DNA of 64,000 bases, from contig OZ253939.1 in assembly GCA_965267245.1 (NCBI GenBank), positions 5,642,001 through 5,706,000 of the forward strand, written 5' to 3'. The notes under the pieces were generated by a model that saw only the letters and a program-made list of their open reading frames with translations, did no database searches and was not told the origin of the DNA. Both the position numbers and the translations under genes were made by a program. Each line of letters begins with the position of its first letter. The first letter of the stretch is position 1. Below, one piece after another: positions 45,699 to 54,366 of the stretch. This DNA comes from JANSWY01 sp965267245. Its GTDB lineage: Bacteria > Bacteroidota > Bacteroidia > Cytophagales > Cyclobacteriaceae.

Positions 45699-47063
45699 AT
45701 GATGAAATCAATTTTACTCACTACAATCGGATGGATTGTAGTTTCTTTTGGTTGTGGCCAATCAAACCAGTTTGACAGAACAGAATTCTCGAAAAGGGCT
45801 GATGATTTTATGGAAGCATTAGTAAACAGAACCGAGTTTTCAGGAACTGTGCTGGTAGCGTATCAAGGCGAAATAATTTTCAATAAAGGATACGGGCTTG
45901 CCTCTAGGAGATTCGATATCCCAAATGACGAATTCACGAAATTTCGTACTGGCTCTATCGGCAAGAGTTTCACAGCTGTTCTGATTCTGCAATGTATAGA
46001 GCAAGGGTTGCTTTCTTTGGATGACTATCTGAAAAGCTATATTCCGGAGTATCCATTTGCTGACCAAATTCAGATCAAACACCTTTTGTCTCATACCTCC
46101 GGGATCAAACGTGATATTAAGTTTCCTAATAAAACTGACGTTTGGTCACTCGATGAACTCATTGAATTCTCTAAAGTGGATTCACTCCTTTATGAACCGG
46201 GTACAAAAATGACATATTCAAACTGTGGCTATATTTTACTCCATCGGATTCTCGAAATGGCTACTAAAAAGGATTACGAAACACTAGTTAATGAGAAGAT
46301 CCTTCAGCCATTGGGAATGGAAGAAACTGGTATTGAACACCCATTAACACCTCCGTTGAAACTGGCAGATGGATTTGCACTTGGAATGGATGGTAATGGA
46401 TATACCTCAACAGCAGAACAATTCTTAATTTCACATCAGTACAGTGATGCCGTTGGAGCAATTTACTCAACTCCCAGAGATCTATTGAAATTCATAAATC
46501 AAATAGGACAACCAGGATTACTTAGTGAAGAAACATGGGTAAAAGCGACTACACCTTTCAACAAAGAAGGAAGACGTCATAGGTGGGGATTTGGTTTCAA
46601 TACCATTGAAATGAAGTCACGGAAGTTTATCAATCATAACGGAAGAACTACCGGATTTAGAGGTGGGTATTTTTCTGATAAAGATAACAAGTTGGACATC
46701 ATTATCCTGGCAAACCATGCAGATGCAGAAAGAGAAGTTATCGCGCACACCTTCCTCAAAATAATGGAAGGAAACAAATATTACCAGCCAAAGGTGATAA
46801 AGCGCTACACTAGTGAAACTGGTTTGGAACAATTCACTGGAATTTATGAGACAGATTCATTTGAATTTGAAATGCAGCTGATAGGAGACAAGTTGTATGT
46901 TGTATCACATGGCGATCCTCCAACTGAAACTGTTCAGGTAGATGAAAACACTTTTTATTGCAAATACTTTGATCTCAACCTCTACTTTCAAAATAAAGAC
47001 GGATCAATAATTGGTTGTGAGTGGGAGTATCGTGGAAGCAAAACGCTGGCGAAGAGAAAGTAA
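45699..47063 (+). CDS. Serine hydrolase, class C beta-lactamase-like lipoprotein
   Basis: 454 residues from ATG-ATG at 45699; an upstream ATG at 45639 would bury the signal peptide. The signal ends in SFGC (lipobox), so it is membrane-anchored. The penicillin-binding fold has Ser86-x-x-Lys89 (SIGK), Tyr in YSNCGY and a HNGRTTG block replacing KTG. The last about 100 residues are a lipocalin-like extension. Such proteins are mostly peptidases or esterases (the D-aminopeptidase group) rather than antibiotic-resistance enzymes. It follows the AraC1 gene on the same strand and has its own leader motif and terminator. Confidence 0.88.
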   Translation: MMKSILLTTIGWIVVSFGCGQSNQFDRTEFSKRADDFMEALVNRTEFSGTVLVAYQGEIIFNKGYGLASRRFDIPNDEFTKFRTGSIGKSFTAVLILQCIEQGLLSLDDYLKSYIPEYPFADQIQIKHLLSHTSGIKRDIKFPNKTDVWSLDELIEFSKVDSLLYEPGTKMTYSNCGYILLHRILEMATKKDYETLVNEKILQPLGMEETGIEHPLTPPLKLADGFALGMDGNGYTSTAEQFLISHQYSDAVGAIYSTPRDLLKFINQIGQPGLLSEETWVKATTPFNKEGRRHRWGFGFNTIEMKSRKFINHNGRTTGFRGGYFSDKDNKLDIIILANHADAEREVIAHTFLKIMEGNKYYQPKVIKRYTSETGLEQFTGIYETDSFEFEMQLIGDKLYVVSHGDPPTETVQVDENTFYCKYFDLNLYFQNKDGSIIGCEWEYRGSKTLAKRK

Positions 47064-47070
47064 CAAAGAT

Positions 47071-47097
47071 AAAAGTCAGGCATATCGCCTGACTTTT
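47071..47097 (+). terminator. Terminator after the serine hydrolase
   Basis: GTCAGGC / GCCTGAC stem (47075-47081 / 47087-47093), flanked by AAAA and TTTT, loop 5 nt. Confidence 0.88.
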
Positions 47098-47128
47098 AAA
47101 ATGTAATCGTGAAGCTCAAGAATTTTGC

Positions 47129-47213
47129 TCCGTTTAAATAGATATTTCTCCACTCAATAAGTGGTTTTTTGTTGGATCAGTAGGATTACGTTAGATTCAC
47201 AACAACTAATCCG
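47129..47213 (+). repeat. 85-bp repeated intergenic element, copy B
   Basis: Second copy of the element at 44369-44453, in the same orientation, 2760 bp away. It has the same CCACTcaataAGTGG-T6 hairpin and TTAGATTCAC block, and ends 11 bp before the sortilin-like gene. Confidence 0.75.
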
Positions 47214-47224
47214 AAATAATTCCT

Positions 47225-50200
47225 ATGCGCAATTTTACAATCCTAACTTTACTATTCTTAATCACTTGCACATTCACAAATGCCCAGAAGCTCAACATGG
47301 ATTTACTGAAGGGCATGAAACCCAGAAGTATTGGTCCTGCAGGCATGAGTGGCAGGGTAACTACCATTGATGTGGTAACTGAGAATCCTGCTGTTATGTA
47401 TGTGGGTACTGCCTCTGGAGGGGTATGGAAGTCTCAAAGTGGAGGTATAAAATGGGAGCCTGTTTTTGATGATCAGAAAACAGCTTCAATTGGAGCCATA
47501 GCCATACAACAATCCAATCCATCCGTAATTTGGGTAGGAACCGGAGAAGGTAACCCAAGGAATAGCCTCAATGGTGGTTTTGGAATTTATAAGTCTTTAG
47601 ACGGTGGTAAAAGCTGGATTGCCATGGGACTAGAGAACACCAGGCACATTCACAGAGTTGTGATTGACCCCACCAATCCTGATGTTGTTTACGTAGCTGC
47701 TATTGGATCACCATGGGGCTCTCACCCTGAACGCGGTGTTTACAAAACAACTGATGGGGGGAAATCCTGGAAGAAGATACTTTTTGCGAATAATAGTACC
47801 GGTGCTGCTGATCTTGTGATGGACCCAACTAATCCTAACAAGTTGATTGCCGCAATGTGGGAACATCAAAGAAAACCATGGACATTTAAGTCTGGAGGAC
47901 CAGGGTCAGGATTATACATGACACATGATGGTGGAGATACCTGGAAAAAGCTCACAGAAAAGGAAGGTTTACCAAAGGGTGACTTAGGAAGAATAGGGAT
48001 AGCAATTTCTCAAAGCAGACCTAATGTGGTTTATGCATTAATTGAATCAAGCAAAAATGCACTTTACAGAAGTGATGATGGGGGATTTAAATGGAATAAA
48101 ATAAATGAGAAAACGGATATCGGTAACAGACCATTTTATTATTCAGATATTTATGTTGATCCCTCTAATGAGAATAGAGTTTATTCAGTATTCACCTACG
48201 TGAATGTAAGTGAGGATGGAGGTAAAAACTTCACGCAACTAATGCCTGCATATGGTGTCAATAACGGTGTTCACCCGGATCATCATGCCTGGTGGATTCA
48301 TCCAAATGATCCGGATTTCATGATTGATGGAAACGATGGTGGACTTAATATTACGAGGGACAGAGGACAGACATGGAGATTCATTGAGAATTTACCGGTT
48401 GCTCAATTTTATCACATCAATGTTGATAATGAATTTCCCTACAATGTTTATGGAGGAATGCAGGACAATGGCTCTTGGAGTGGGCCTGCTTATACCTTAA
48501 AAGTACAAGGGATAAGAAATGGTTACTGGCAGGAATTGGAGTTTGGTGATGGTTTTGATGTAGTTCCGGATCCTGATGATGTAAGATATGGTTATGCAAT
48601 GGCACAAGAAGGTTATTTGTCTAGATATGACCAGGAAACTGGGTTCAATCACAATATTAAGCCTACCCACCCTGATCCAAATGTAAGACTTAGGTTCAAT
48701 TGGAATTCGCCGATTGCTCAGGATCCTTTTGATAACAATACAATTTATTATGGTAGTCAGTTTGTGCATAAAAGCACCAATAAAGGTACTACCTGGTCAG
48801 TCATTTCACCTGACCTTACTTCCAATGATCCCAATAAACAAAAACAGGATGAAAGTGGAGGACTTACCATGGATGCCACAGGCGCTGAAAATCACACAAC
48901 TTTGCTGGTAATAGAGCCCAGTAAAATTGAAAAAGGTTTGATCTGGACAGGTTCGGATGATGGGCAAGTTTACATTACTCGTGATGGAGGCCAAAACTGG
49001 AGTAACCTTACAGCCAATGTGAAAGGAATGCCATCAGGTTCCTGGATCGCACAAATTAAAGCTTCCTCTTACAATGTTGGTGAAGCATTTATGGTGGTTA
49101 ACGATTACAGAAGATACAATTATACCCCTTATGTATTCAGGACCAAAGATTATGGTAAAAGCTGGACCAGGATCGTAGACGGCAATGATGTACTGAGTTA
49201 TGCCCTTTCAATTGTTCAGGACCCTGTCGAGCCAAAATTACTTTTCCTTGGTACAGACGATGGACTTTATGTGACTATCGATGGAGGAAATCAATGGACT
49301 AAATGGACTGCTGGATTTCCAACAGTTTCTACAAAAGACCTGGCAATCCAATCAAGAGAACATGATTTGGTAATTGGTACATTCGGTAGGGCAGCCTGGA
49401 TACTGGATGATATTCGTCCACTGAGAGAAATGGCAAAGAACAGCAATGTACTGAATAATGAATTGAATCTATTTGATCCACCAGTCGCATACCAAACGAT
49501 TATCCAGCAGGCACCAGGTACTAGATTTGGTGGTGATGCGATGTTCAATGGAGAGAACCGATCCAGAGGAGCAATGTTGACATACAGCATTAAGAAACCA
49601 AAAGCCTCTGAGGAGAAAAAGAGTGATGATGATAAAGACAAAAAGGAGAATCCGTATGATTCTGTAACATTTACTTTTTATAAGGGAGATGAATTGATCA
49701 GAACCATATCAGTTAAAACTCCCGAAGAGGAAGGCATCAACAGGTTTTATTGGCGAATGAGGGAAAAGGGGGTAAGTGGTCCATCGAGAACAGCTCCTAC
49801 TTCCAAATCAGAACCAGGAGGAGTGCCTGTATTACCAGGTAAGTACAAAGTGAAAATTGCATATGGCAATAGCGCTGATTCAACAGAGCTAGAAGTAAAA
49901 TATGATCCGCGTTTCGATGTGAGTACTGAAGGATTGAAAGACCGATATGATGCTTTGAAAAGAATTGAAGGATTTCAGCTTAGTGCAGAAAAAGCAGTTA
50001 CAAGACTTAGAAAATCAAAAGAAATAGCCGATGATTTCAACAATAGGTTGTCAAAAGCAGACAAAGAAAAATTCAAAGAACAATTGGATAGAAGTAAAGC
50101 AATCGCAGATTCTGTAACAGCTTTAATTGATCTTTTTATTGGTAAGGAAGACAAACGTCAGGGTATTACATTAGATTATAACCAGTATGTGACAGATAGA

Positions 50201-50404
50201 ATAGCTTGGGCAAACTGGTATACCGGTAATCAAATGGGTTCACCAACTTCTACGGAAGAGGCACTCATTAAAATAGCCGAAGAGGCTGTAAATACTGAAA
50301 TTGAAAAAGTAAATAAATTCTTTGATGAGGAATGGAAAGCTTACAAAGAGGAAATGGAGAAAGTTACTATCTCGCCTTTTGAAGCACTTGAAGAATTGAA
50401 ATAG
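47225..50404 (+). CDS. Exported VPS10/sortilin-like BNR propeller protein
   Basis: 1059 residues. Signal peptide MRNFTILTLLFLITCTFTNA; residues 30-735 form a large Asp-box propeller (SLDGGKSW, TTDGGKSW, THDGGDTW, SDDGGFKW, TRDGGQNW, TIDGGNQW) with TASGGVWKS and GTGEGNPRNS, typical of the abundant sortilin-domain proteins of Bacteroidota. A lysine/aspartate-rich linker near 800 (EEKKSDDDKDKKE) precedes an Ig-like strand set and a C-terminal helical segment (about 895-1059). Unlike the propeller protein at 28-31 kb, it lacks a T9SS domain, so it is probably periplasmic. Repeat copy B lies directly upstream. Confidence 0.9.
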   Translation: MRNFTILTLLFLITCTFTNAQKLNMDLLKGMKPRSIGPAGMSGRVTTIDVVTENPAVMYVGTASGGVWKSQSGGIKWEPVFDDQKTASIGAIAIQQSNPSVIWVGTGEGNPRNSLNGGFGIYKSLDGGKSWIAMGLENTRHIHRVVIDPTNPDVVYVAAIGSPWGSHPERGVYKTTDGGKSWKKILFANNSTGAADLVMDPTNPNKLIAAMWEHQRKPWTFKSGGPGSGLYMTHDGGDTWKKLTEKEGLPKGDLGRIGIAISQSRPNVVYALIESSKNALYRSDDGGFKWNKINEKTDIGNRPFYYSDIYVDPSNENRVYSVFTYVNVSEDGGKNFTQLMPAYGVNNGVHPDHHAWWIHPNDPDFMIDGNDGGLNITRDRGQTWRFIENLPVAQFYHINVDNEFPYNVYGGMQDNGSWSGPAYTLKVQGIRNGYWQELEFGDGFDVVPDPDDVRYGYAMAQEGYLSRYDQETGFNHNIKPTHPDPNVRLRFNWNSPIAQDPFDNNTIYYGSQFVHKSTNKGTTWSVISPDLTSNDPNKQKQDESGGLTMDATGAENHTTLLVIEPSKIEKGLIWTGSDDGQVYITRDGGQNWSNLTANVKGMPSGSWIAQIKASSYNVGEAFMVVNDYRRYNYTPYVFRTKDYGKSWTRIVDGNDVLSYALSIVQDPVEPKLLFLGTDDGLYVTIDGGNQWTKWTAGFPTVSTKDLAIQSREHDLVIGTFGRAAWILDDIRPLREMAKNSNVLNNELNLFDPPVAYQTIIQQAPGTRFGGDAMFNGENRSRGAMLTYSIKKPKASEEKKSDDDKDKKENPYDSVTFTFYKGDELIRTISVKTPEEEGINRFYWRMREKGVSGPSRTAPTSKSEPGGVPVLPGKYKVKIAYGNSADSTELEVKYDPRFDVSTEGLKDRYDALKRIEGFQLSAEKAVTRLRKSKEIADDFNNRLSKADKEKFKEQLDRSKAIADSVTALIDLFIGKEDKRQGITLDYNQYVTDRIAWANWYTGNQMGSPTSTEEALIKIAEEAVNTEIEKVNKFFDEEWKAYKEEMEKVTISPFEALEELK

Positions 50405-50425
50405 AGTTTTATGTTGAGTCTTGGG

Positions 50426-50472
50426 ATTGAGTTTTGAATTGATCAACTTTCCACAACAATTCAAAACTCAAT
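50426..50472. repeat. Perfect 16-bp inverted repeat before the second AraC gene
   Basis: ATTGAGTTTTGAATTG (50426-50441) and CAATTCAAAACTCAAT (50457-50472) are exact reverse complements around a 15-nt loop, ending 11 bp before the ATG at 50484. No T-run follows on either strand, so it is not a standard terminator. The half-site TTCAAAACTCAA recurs before the next gene (51678-51689). Confidence 0.6.
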
Positions 50473-50483
50473 ACTCAGGGTCA

Positions 50484-50861
50484 ATGACAATAGTAGTTTA
50501 TATCGGAATAGCTCAGGCAATTTTCTTAAGTGGACTACTGCTAACCAAAAACAAGAAGCTTGCCTTTGATTATATCCTGTTAAGTTGGCTTGTATTAAAT
50601 GCTGTCCAACTGTTCTATTTTAACATCAGTTTTACCAGGACTACAGAGCAATACAATACACCAATTCTGATTATTGGAGGTCTTTTGCAATTATTGGTAG
50701 CCCCTCTTCTATTTTTTTATGTTCGGGCACTAGTCATACCGAAACCATTTCAGTTGAGACACCATGCTTACCACTTTATCCCGTTTGTTATTCAGGTGTC
50801 TGCCTTTTTGTATTTCTATTTTTTCAAGGCAAATGAAGTGTCTATCTGGGTATCAGAATGA
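50484..50861 (+). CDS. N-terminal membrane half of AraC2
   Basis: 125 residues with four hydrophobic helices (VVYIGIAQAIFLSGLLL, YILLSWLVLNAVQLFYF, LIIGGLLQLLVAPLLFF, HFIPFVIQVSAFLYFYF), ending at the TGA after EVSIWVSE. The helices correspond to spans 1-4 of the AraC1 sensor domain. On its own it lacks any output domain, so it is unlikely to be a separate functional gene. Confidence 0.45.
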   Translation: MTIVVYIGIAQAIFLSGLLLTKNKKLAFDYILLSWLVLNAVQLFYFNISFTRTTEQYNTPILIIGGLLQLLVAPLLFFYVRALVIPKPFQLRHHAYHFIPFVIQVSAFLYFYFFKANEVSIWVSE

Positions 50862-50870
50862 TTTATCAAA

Positions 50871-51626
50871 ATGACTGGCCCACGTCCAATTAACCTGGGT
50901 TACTATGGTCTTGTTCTGGCGTTTTTTAGTTTCCTATATCCTTGCCTTTGTCTCTACCTGCTGTTTAAACACAAAACCCGCATTGATCAGGAATTTTCTT
51001 ATCATGACAAAGTCCGAATGGACTGGCTGAGGCATTGGATTCTTCTGGAATTGGCTGGTTTTATCATTTCGTTCACAATCATCTGGGCTGGGGAATTTCA
51101 ATGGGTTGAATTAATGACAAGCTTTCAGGTTGTAGCTGGATTGATTATACTCAATATCATGGTCATCGGATTTTATGGAATCCGGCAACAAGCCATTTTC
51201 ACTAGTATCAATACCGTTCCCGATACTTTAAATCATACACCCAAGCCTAAATACAAAAAGTCAACACTTTCAAAAGAGGAACAACAACGATTAAAGGACA
51301 AGCTGGTACAAGTGATGGTGAATGAAAAACCATTTCTCCATAACAAGCTAGACATAGATGAGCTTGCCGAAACTGTTGGAACCTCAAAACATAATTTATC
51401 GCAAACTCTAAATGATGCGATGGATTTAAATTTCTATGATTTTGTCAACCAATACCGTGTAGAGGAATTTAAGAAAAGGTGTACAGCTCCGGAAAATGAT
51501 CACCTGTCTCTATTGGGAATAGCCCTGGATTGCGGGTTCAATTCAAAATCTTCATTTAACCACATCTTTAAGAAGTCAGAAGGAATCACTCCCAGTCAAT
51601 TTAAGCTTAAAGCAGTAGCCAATTAG
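50871..51626 (+). CDS. C-terminal half of AraC2: three membrane helices and AraC HTH
   Basis: 251 residues from an ATG nine bases after the TGA, in the same frame. Three membrane helices (LVLAFFSFLYPCLCLYLLF, WILLELAGFIISFTII, VVAGLIILNIMVIGFYGI) lead into a double HTH (LDIDELAETVGTSKHNLSQ and LLGIALDCGFNSKSSFNHIFKKS). Re-initiation at this ATG could yield a shortened but DNA-binding regulator. The ABC permease gene follows after 71 bp. Confidence 0.6.
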   Translation: MTGPRPINLGYYGLVLAFFSFLYPCLCLYLLFKHKTRIDQEFSYHDKVRMDWLRHWILLELAGFIISFTIIWAGEFQWVELMTSFQVVAGLIILNIMVIGFYGIRQQAIFTSINTVPDTLNHTPKPKYKKSTLSKEEQQRLKDKLVQVMVNEKPFLHNKLDIDELAETVGTSKHNLSQTLNDAMDLNFYDFVNQYRVEEFKKRCTAPENDHLSLLGIALDCGFNSKSSFNHIFKKSEGITPSQFKLKAVAN

Positions 51627-51667
51627 TCCAGTCCGATCAATTAGGACGATCCATACCGTGTTTGTTT

Positions 51668-51695
51668 TCACATTTGTTCAAAACTCAAAGTAAAA
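51668..51695 (+). promoter_or_regulatory. Shared leader motif, copy 2 (before the ABC permease)
   Basis: Same 28-bp motif as at 45666-45693 (24 of 28 identical), including CACATTTG (near -7 consensus) and AAACTCAAA. It ends 2 bp before the ATG. In both places the motif sits between a membrane AraC gene and the gene after it. Confidence 0.4.
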
Positions 51696-51697
51696 CT

Positions 51698-54058
51698 ATG
51701 TGGAAAAATTATTTGATAACATCTCTCAGGGCAGCTGGTAAGAATAAGTTTTATATCGGTGTAAATCTTTTCAGTTTAGCCATAGCATTTTCATTGTGTA
51801 CCATCGGCTATTTCAACTATGAATTCAATGATACCTTTAACACCTATTTCGGTGGAGCAGAGAATCTCTATAAAATCAATGGAAGGAGTGCTGAGGCAAA
51901 TAAAAACCTGGTTGGCACAACACCTTTTGCGCTAAAAGAATTATTGGATCAGAATGTCAATTTACAAACCACCAGGTTTGATAGAAAGCAGATGACCATC
52001 AAATTGGGTGATAGACTTTTTGAAGAGACAGTTGGCTTCATCGATCCTGAATTCTTTGATATGTTTTCATACCAATTCATTCATGGACAAGGATTTAAAT
52101 CTGAACATGATGATCAGGTAGTGCTCACTGAAAAACTGGCCATGCGGCTGTTTGGAAAAACTGATGTTATTGGTGAGTTTATTCAAATCATCTACCCAAA
52201 CCAACAAGAGGTCACCTATACAGTGGAAGGTGTTGCAGCTAATAGTCCTCGCAATCTAAGTTTCATTTTTTCAATGTTGATGCCAATGGAAACTTACTTC
52301 AATGCCCATCAGATTTCATCAAATTCGTGGGAGAATTGGGTGCATGGGACATTTGTCAGGATTGAAGACCCCTCACAAATAGAGACAGTAAGATCCACTC
52401 TGGAGAGTTCGCTGGCAATTCAAAACACTAAAAATAAAGGATTAGAATTTGAAGGTTATTCCATTGATTCTATATTGGAGTGGCCAAAATTTGAATCAAA
52501 GCTCTACAAATCATCCTTCATGGGACATTTGCATCCGGCTTCTGTTTTTGGCACACTGAGTTCTGCTATTGCCATATTACTCCTGGCATGTTTCAACTAC
52601 ATCAATACAAGCATTGCCTTATCGACTAAAAGGTTAAAAGAAATTGGTTTGCGCAAGATTGTTGGCGGTCTGAGAAGTAACATCATCATCCAGTTTCTGC
52701 TTGAAAACACAACACTAATTTTGGGTGCCTTTTTGTTTTCCTTTTTGATTTCATATTGGTTAATCCCACCCTATAATGCCATGTTTGAAATGGACATTGT
52801 CTCATTTGAGTTTGTGGCGTTTGGTAAGTTGATCTTGGTTGGTGTACTGGTATTAATTCTTGTTATCATATTGTCAAGCGCCTATCCTGCATTGTATGTA
52901 AGCAAATTTGAATCACTCGAAATTTTAAGAAATCGTGTGAAGCTTGCTGGTAGCAACTGGTTATTTAAAAGTCTTCTTGCTTTTCAATTCATGATCTGCT
53001 TTTATAATGTATTCAGTTTATTCGTTTTCATTGATAATGGGGAATACCAAAAGCATCTGGACAGAGGATACCAGGTCAATCATACTATCAATATTCAGTT
53101 GAACGAGCCTGATCAATTCACGGTTCTCAGGGATAGGCTCAGTCAAAATCCGGCAATCACATCTATCAGTGGAACGCAACACCTTGTTGGTTTCCATACG
53201 CAGGATGAGACACTTTCTTTCCGGGCAAAAGATCATCAGATTGCATTGTTAAAAACTGGAAAGGATTACATTAAAAGTCTGGGTATAAGGCTGGCTTCAG
53301 GAAGTTTTTTTGAAACTGAATATTACAATGGTTACAATCATATAATCATCAATCAAATGTTACAGAACCAGTTAGGTGAGGAATTATTGGGAAAGCATAT
53401 CACAATTGGTGAGGATCAGTTTTTAGTAGTTGGTGTAGTTGATGATTTTAATATAAAGCCTATCATTTTTGACAACAGGATAAGGCCAACAGTGATTCAA
53501 TTGATACCAAAGGAGAGCTATCAAATTGCTACCATTACTACGAATACCTTAAGCGATCAAAAATTGGATGAGCTGATGCAGGAGACCTGGTATAGTTTAT
53601 TTCCCCAGCAACTGTATCGCGGATTTATGCAAGAGGAAGTAATGAAATCAATTCGTCAAACTAACCATATCATCATTAACATAAACTCTTCAGTTGCGGT
53701 GATCTCTCTTTTAATATCTGTCCTTGGGTTATATACACTGATCTCATTGACGATTCAGAAGAGAATAAAGGAGTTTGGGATCAGAAAAGTTCTGGGGGCA
53801 TCTCCTGGAACCATTTTGAGGCTAATTCATAAAGATATCATTGTTCTTTTGTTGATCTCCGCGTCCTTGGGCCTATCCGGAGCTTATTTTGTAATTGGAA
53901 GCATCATGGATACTATTTACGCGTACCACATCGAAATATCGATAATCCATATGGTATTACCATTTTTGATTATTGGGTCAATCATCCTGATGTCCATTGG
54001 ATACAAATCAATGCGTACTGCTAAACTTAACCCAGTAATGCAATTGCGGATGGAGTGA
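51698..54058 (+). CDS. ABC transporter permease, FtsX/MacB type (orphan)
   Basis: 786 residues from the ATG at 51698. An N-terminal membrane helix (IGVNLFSLAIAFSLCTIG) is followed by a MacB-like periplasmic domain, three helices with KEIGLRKIVGG, a second periplasmic domain, and three helices with KEFGIRKVLGAS. This duplicated FtsX layout is typical of the many MacB-like permeases in Cytophagales. No ATPase gene is near. It follows the broken AraC2 gene and carries the shared leader motif, so AraC2 may have controlled it. Likely involved in lipoprotein or peptide export or envelope stress; substrate unknown. Confidence 0.9.
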   Translation: MWKNYLITSLRAAGKNKFYIGVNLFSLAIAFSLCTIGYFNYEFNDTFNTYFGGAENLYKINGRSAEANKNLVGTTPFALKELLDQNVNLQTTRFDRKQMTIKLGDRLFEETVGFIDPEFFDMFSYQFIHGQGFKSEHDDQVVLTEKLAMRLFGKTDVIGEFIQIIYPNQQEVTYTVEGVAANSPRNLSFIFSMLMPMETYFNAHQISSNSWENWVHGTFVRIEDPSQIETVRSTLESSLAIQNTKNKGLEFEGYSIDSILEWPKFESKLYKSSFMGHLHPASVFGTLSSAIAILLLACFNYINTSIALSTKRLKEIGLRKIVGGLRSNIIIQFLLENTTLILGAFLFSFLISYWLIPPYNAMFEMDIVSFEFVAFGKLILVGVLVLILVIILSSAYPALYVSKFESLEILRNRVKLAGSNWLFKSLLAFQFMICFYNVFSLFVFIDNGEYQKHLDRGYQVNHTINIQLNEPDQFTVLRDRLSQNPAITSISGTQHLVGFHTQDETLSFRAKDHQIALLKTGKDYIKSLGIRLASGSFFETEYYNGYNHIIINQMLQNQLGEELLGKHITIGEDQFLVVGVVDDFNIKPIIFDNRIRPTVIQLIPKESYQIATITTNTLSDQKLDELMQETWYSLFPQQLYRGFMQEEVMKSIRQTNHIIININSSVAVISLLISVLGLYTLISLTIQKRIKEFGIRKVLGASPGTILRLIHKDIIVLLLISASLGLSGAYFVIGSIMDTIYAYHIEISIIHMVLPFLIIGSIILMSIGYKSMRTAKLNPVMQLRME

Positions 54059-54150
54059 TGTTCCTGGTCTTCATCAATTAGTAATGGAAGGGTCGAAATC
54101 AAGGAAGAAAATTTGGAATTTGGTGATTTATGCTCATTTCATGTTAAAAA
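54059..54150. other. Intergenic stretch with no recognised feature
   Basis: First 92 bp of the 308-bp gap before the DAHP synthase gene. No terminator for the permease gene is evident here. The rest of the gap holds the promoter, leader peptide and attenuator listed separately. Confidence 0.5.
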
Positions 54151-54176
54151 TTGATGATGAAAGAATAAATAATTTG
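54151..54176 (+). promoter_or_regulatory. Candidate promoter for the aromatic leader transcript
   Basis: TTG at 54151-54153 and TAATTTG at 54170-54176 (the -7 consensus minus one spacer base) are 19 bp apart. A start near 54182 would leave a short 5' leader before the leader-peptide ATG at 54209. Confidence 0.35.
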
Positions 54177-54208
54177 GATTTTAAAAAATAGAAATATACG
54201 TTTACACC

Positions 54209-54289
54209 ATGATTAAAAGACAGAACCCATTCTTTTTTTACTTTTTTTATTACCGAATGAAATGTTCGGATCGGGTTTGTCTTGCTTAG
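54209..54289 (+). CDS. Phe/Tyr-rich leader peptide of an attenuator
   Basis: 26-codon ORF: ATG at 54209, TAG at 54287. Residues 8-15 are FFFYFFYY, eight consecutive aromatic codons (54230-54253). It is the only ORF between the candidate promoter and the terminator hairpin, and it lies before a gene for aromatic amino-acid synthesis, as PheL does in enterobacteria (PheL has a similar Phe run). Ribosome stalling here when charged tRNA-Phe or tRNA-Tyr is scarce would be the sensing step. The peptide itself probably has no other role. Confidence 0.75.
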   Translation: MIKRQNPFFFYFFYYRMKCSDRVCLA

Positions 54290-54347
54290 AAAGAAAAAAC
54301 AAAAAGAAATACAAAGCCTGGTTCGAACATCGAACCAGGCTTTTTTT
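54253..54347 (+). promoter_or_regulatory. Attenuator: pause hairpin, antiterminator and terminator
   Basis: Three mutually exclusive helices. 1:2 is CCGAA / TTCGG (54253-54257 / 54265-54269), starting at the last aromatic codon. 2:3 is an antiterminator of 14 contiguous pairs, four of them G-U, between TTCGGATCGGGTTT (54265-54278) and AAGCCTGGTTCGAA (54314-54327). 3:4 is the terminator (54313-54325 / 54331-54343 plus T7). A ribosome stalled in the aromatic run would mask segment 1 and free 2 to pair with 3; one reaching the TAG at 54287 would cover segment 2 and allow termination. Confidence 0.75.
54313..54347 (+). terminator. Intrinsic terminator of the aromatic attenuator
   Basis: Perfect 13-bp stem AAAGCCTGGTTCG / CGAACCAGGCTTT, loop AACAT, followed by seven T (54341-54347), ending 19 bp before the DAHP synthase ATG. 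Confidence 0.92.
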
Positions 54348-54366
54348 ATGTCAAAACTGAAAAGCC

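Larger units (their letters stand above)
50484..51626 (+). pseudogene. Membrane-bound AraC-family regulator (AraC2) interrupted by one in-frame TGA
   Basis: Reading from the ATG at 50484, a TGA at 50859-50861 is the only stop before 51626; the frame is the same on both sides. Joined across it, the protein is about 380 residues: four membrane helices, the TGA in a loop, three more helices, then an AraC HTH. This matches the layout of the intact paralogue at 44525. A point nonsense mutation, a sequencing error, or programmed readthrough would each explain it. Confidence 0.7.

Noticed and set aside
45699..47063. Antibiotic-resistance beta-lactamase
   Set aside because: It has SxxK and YxN, but the KTG box is replaced and a C-terminal lipocalin-like extension is present; this fits peptidase/esterase relatives better.
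50859..50861. TGA as a selenocysteine codon
   Set aside because: The site is in a membrane-protein loop with no redox partner residues, and no SECIS-like hairpin is evident just downstream.
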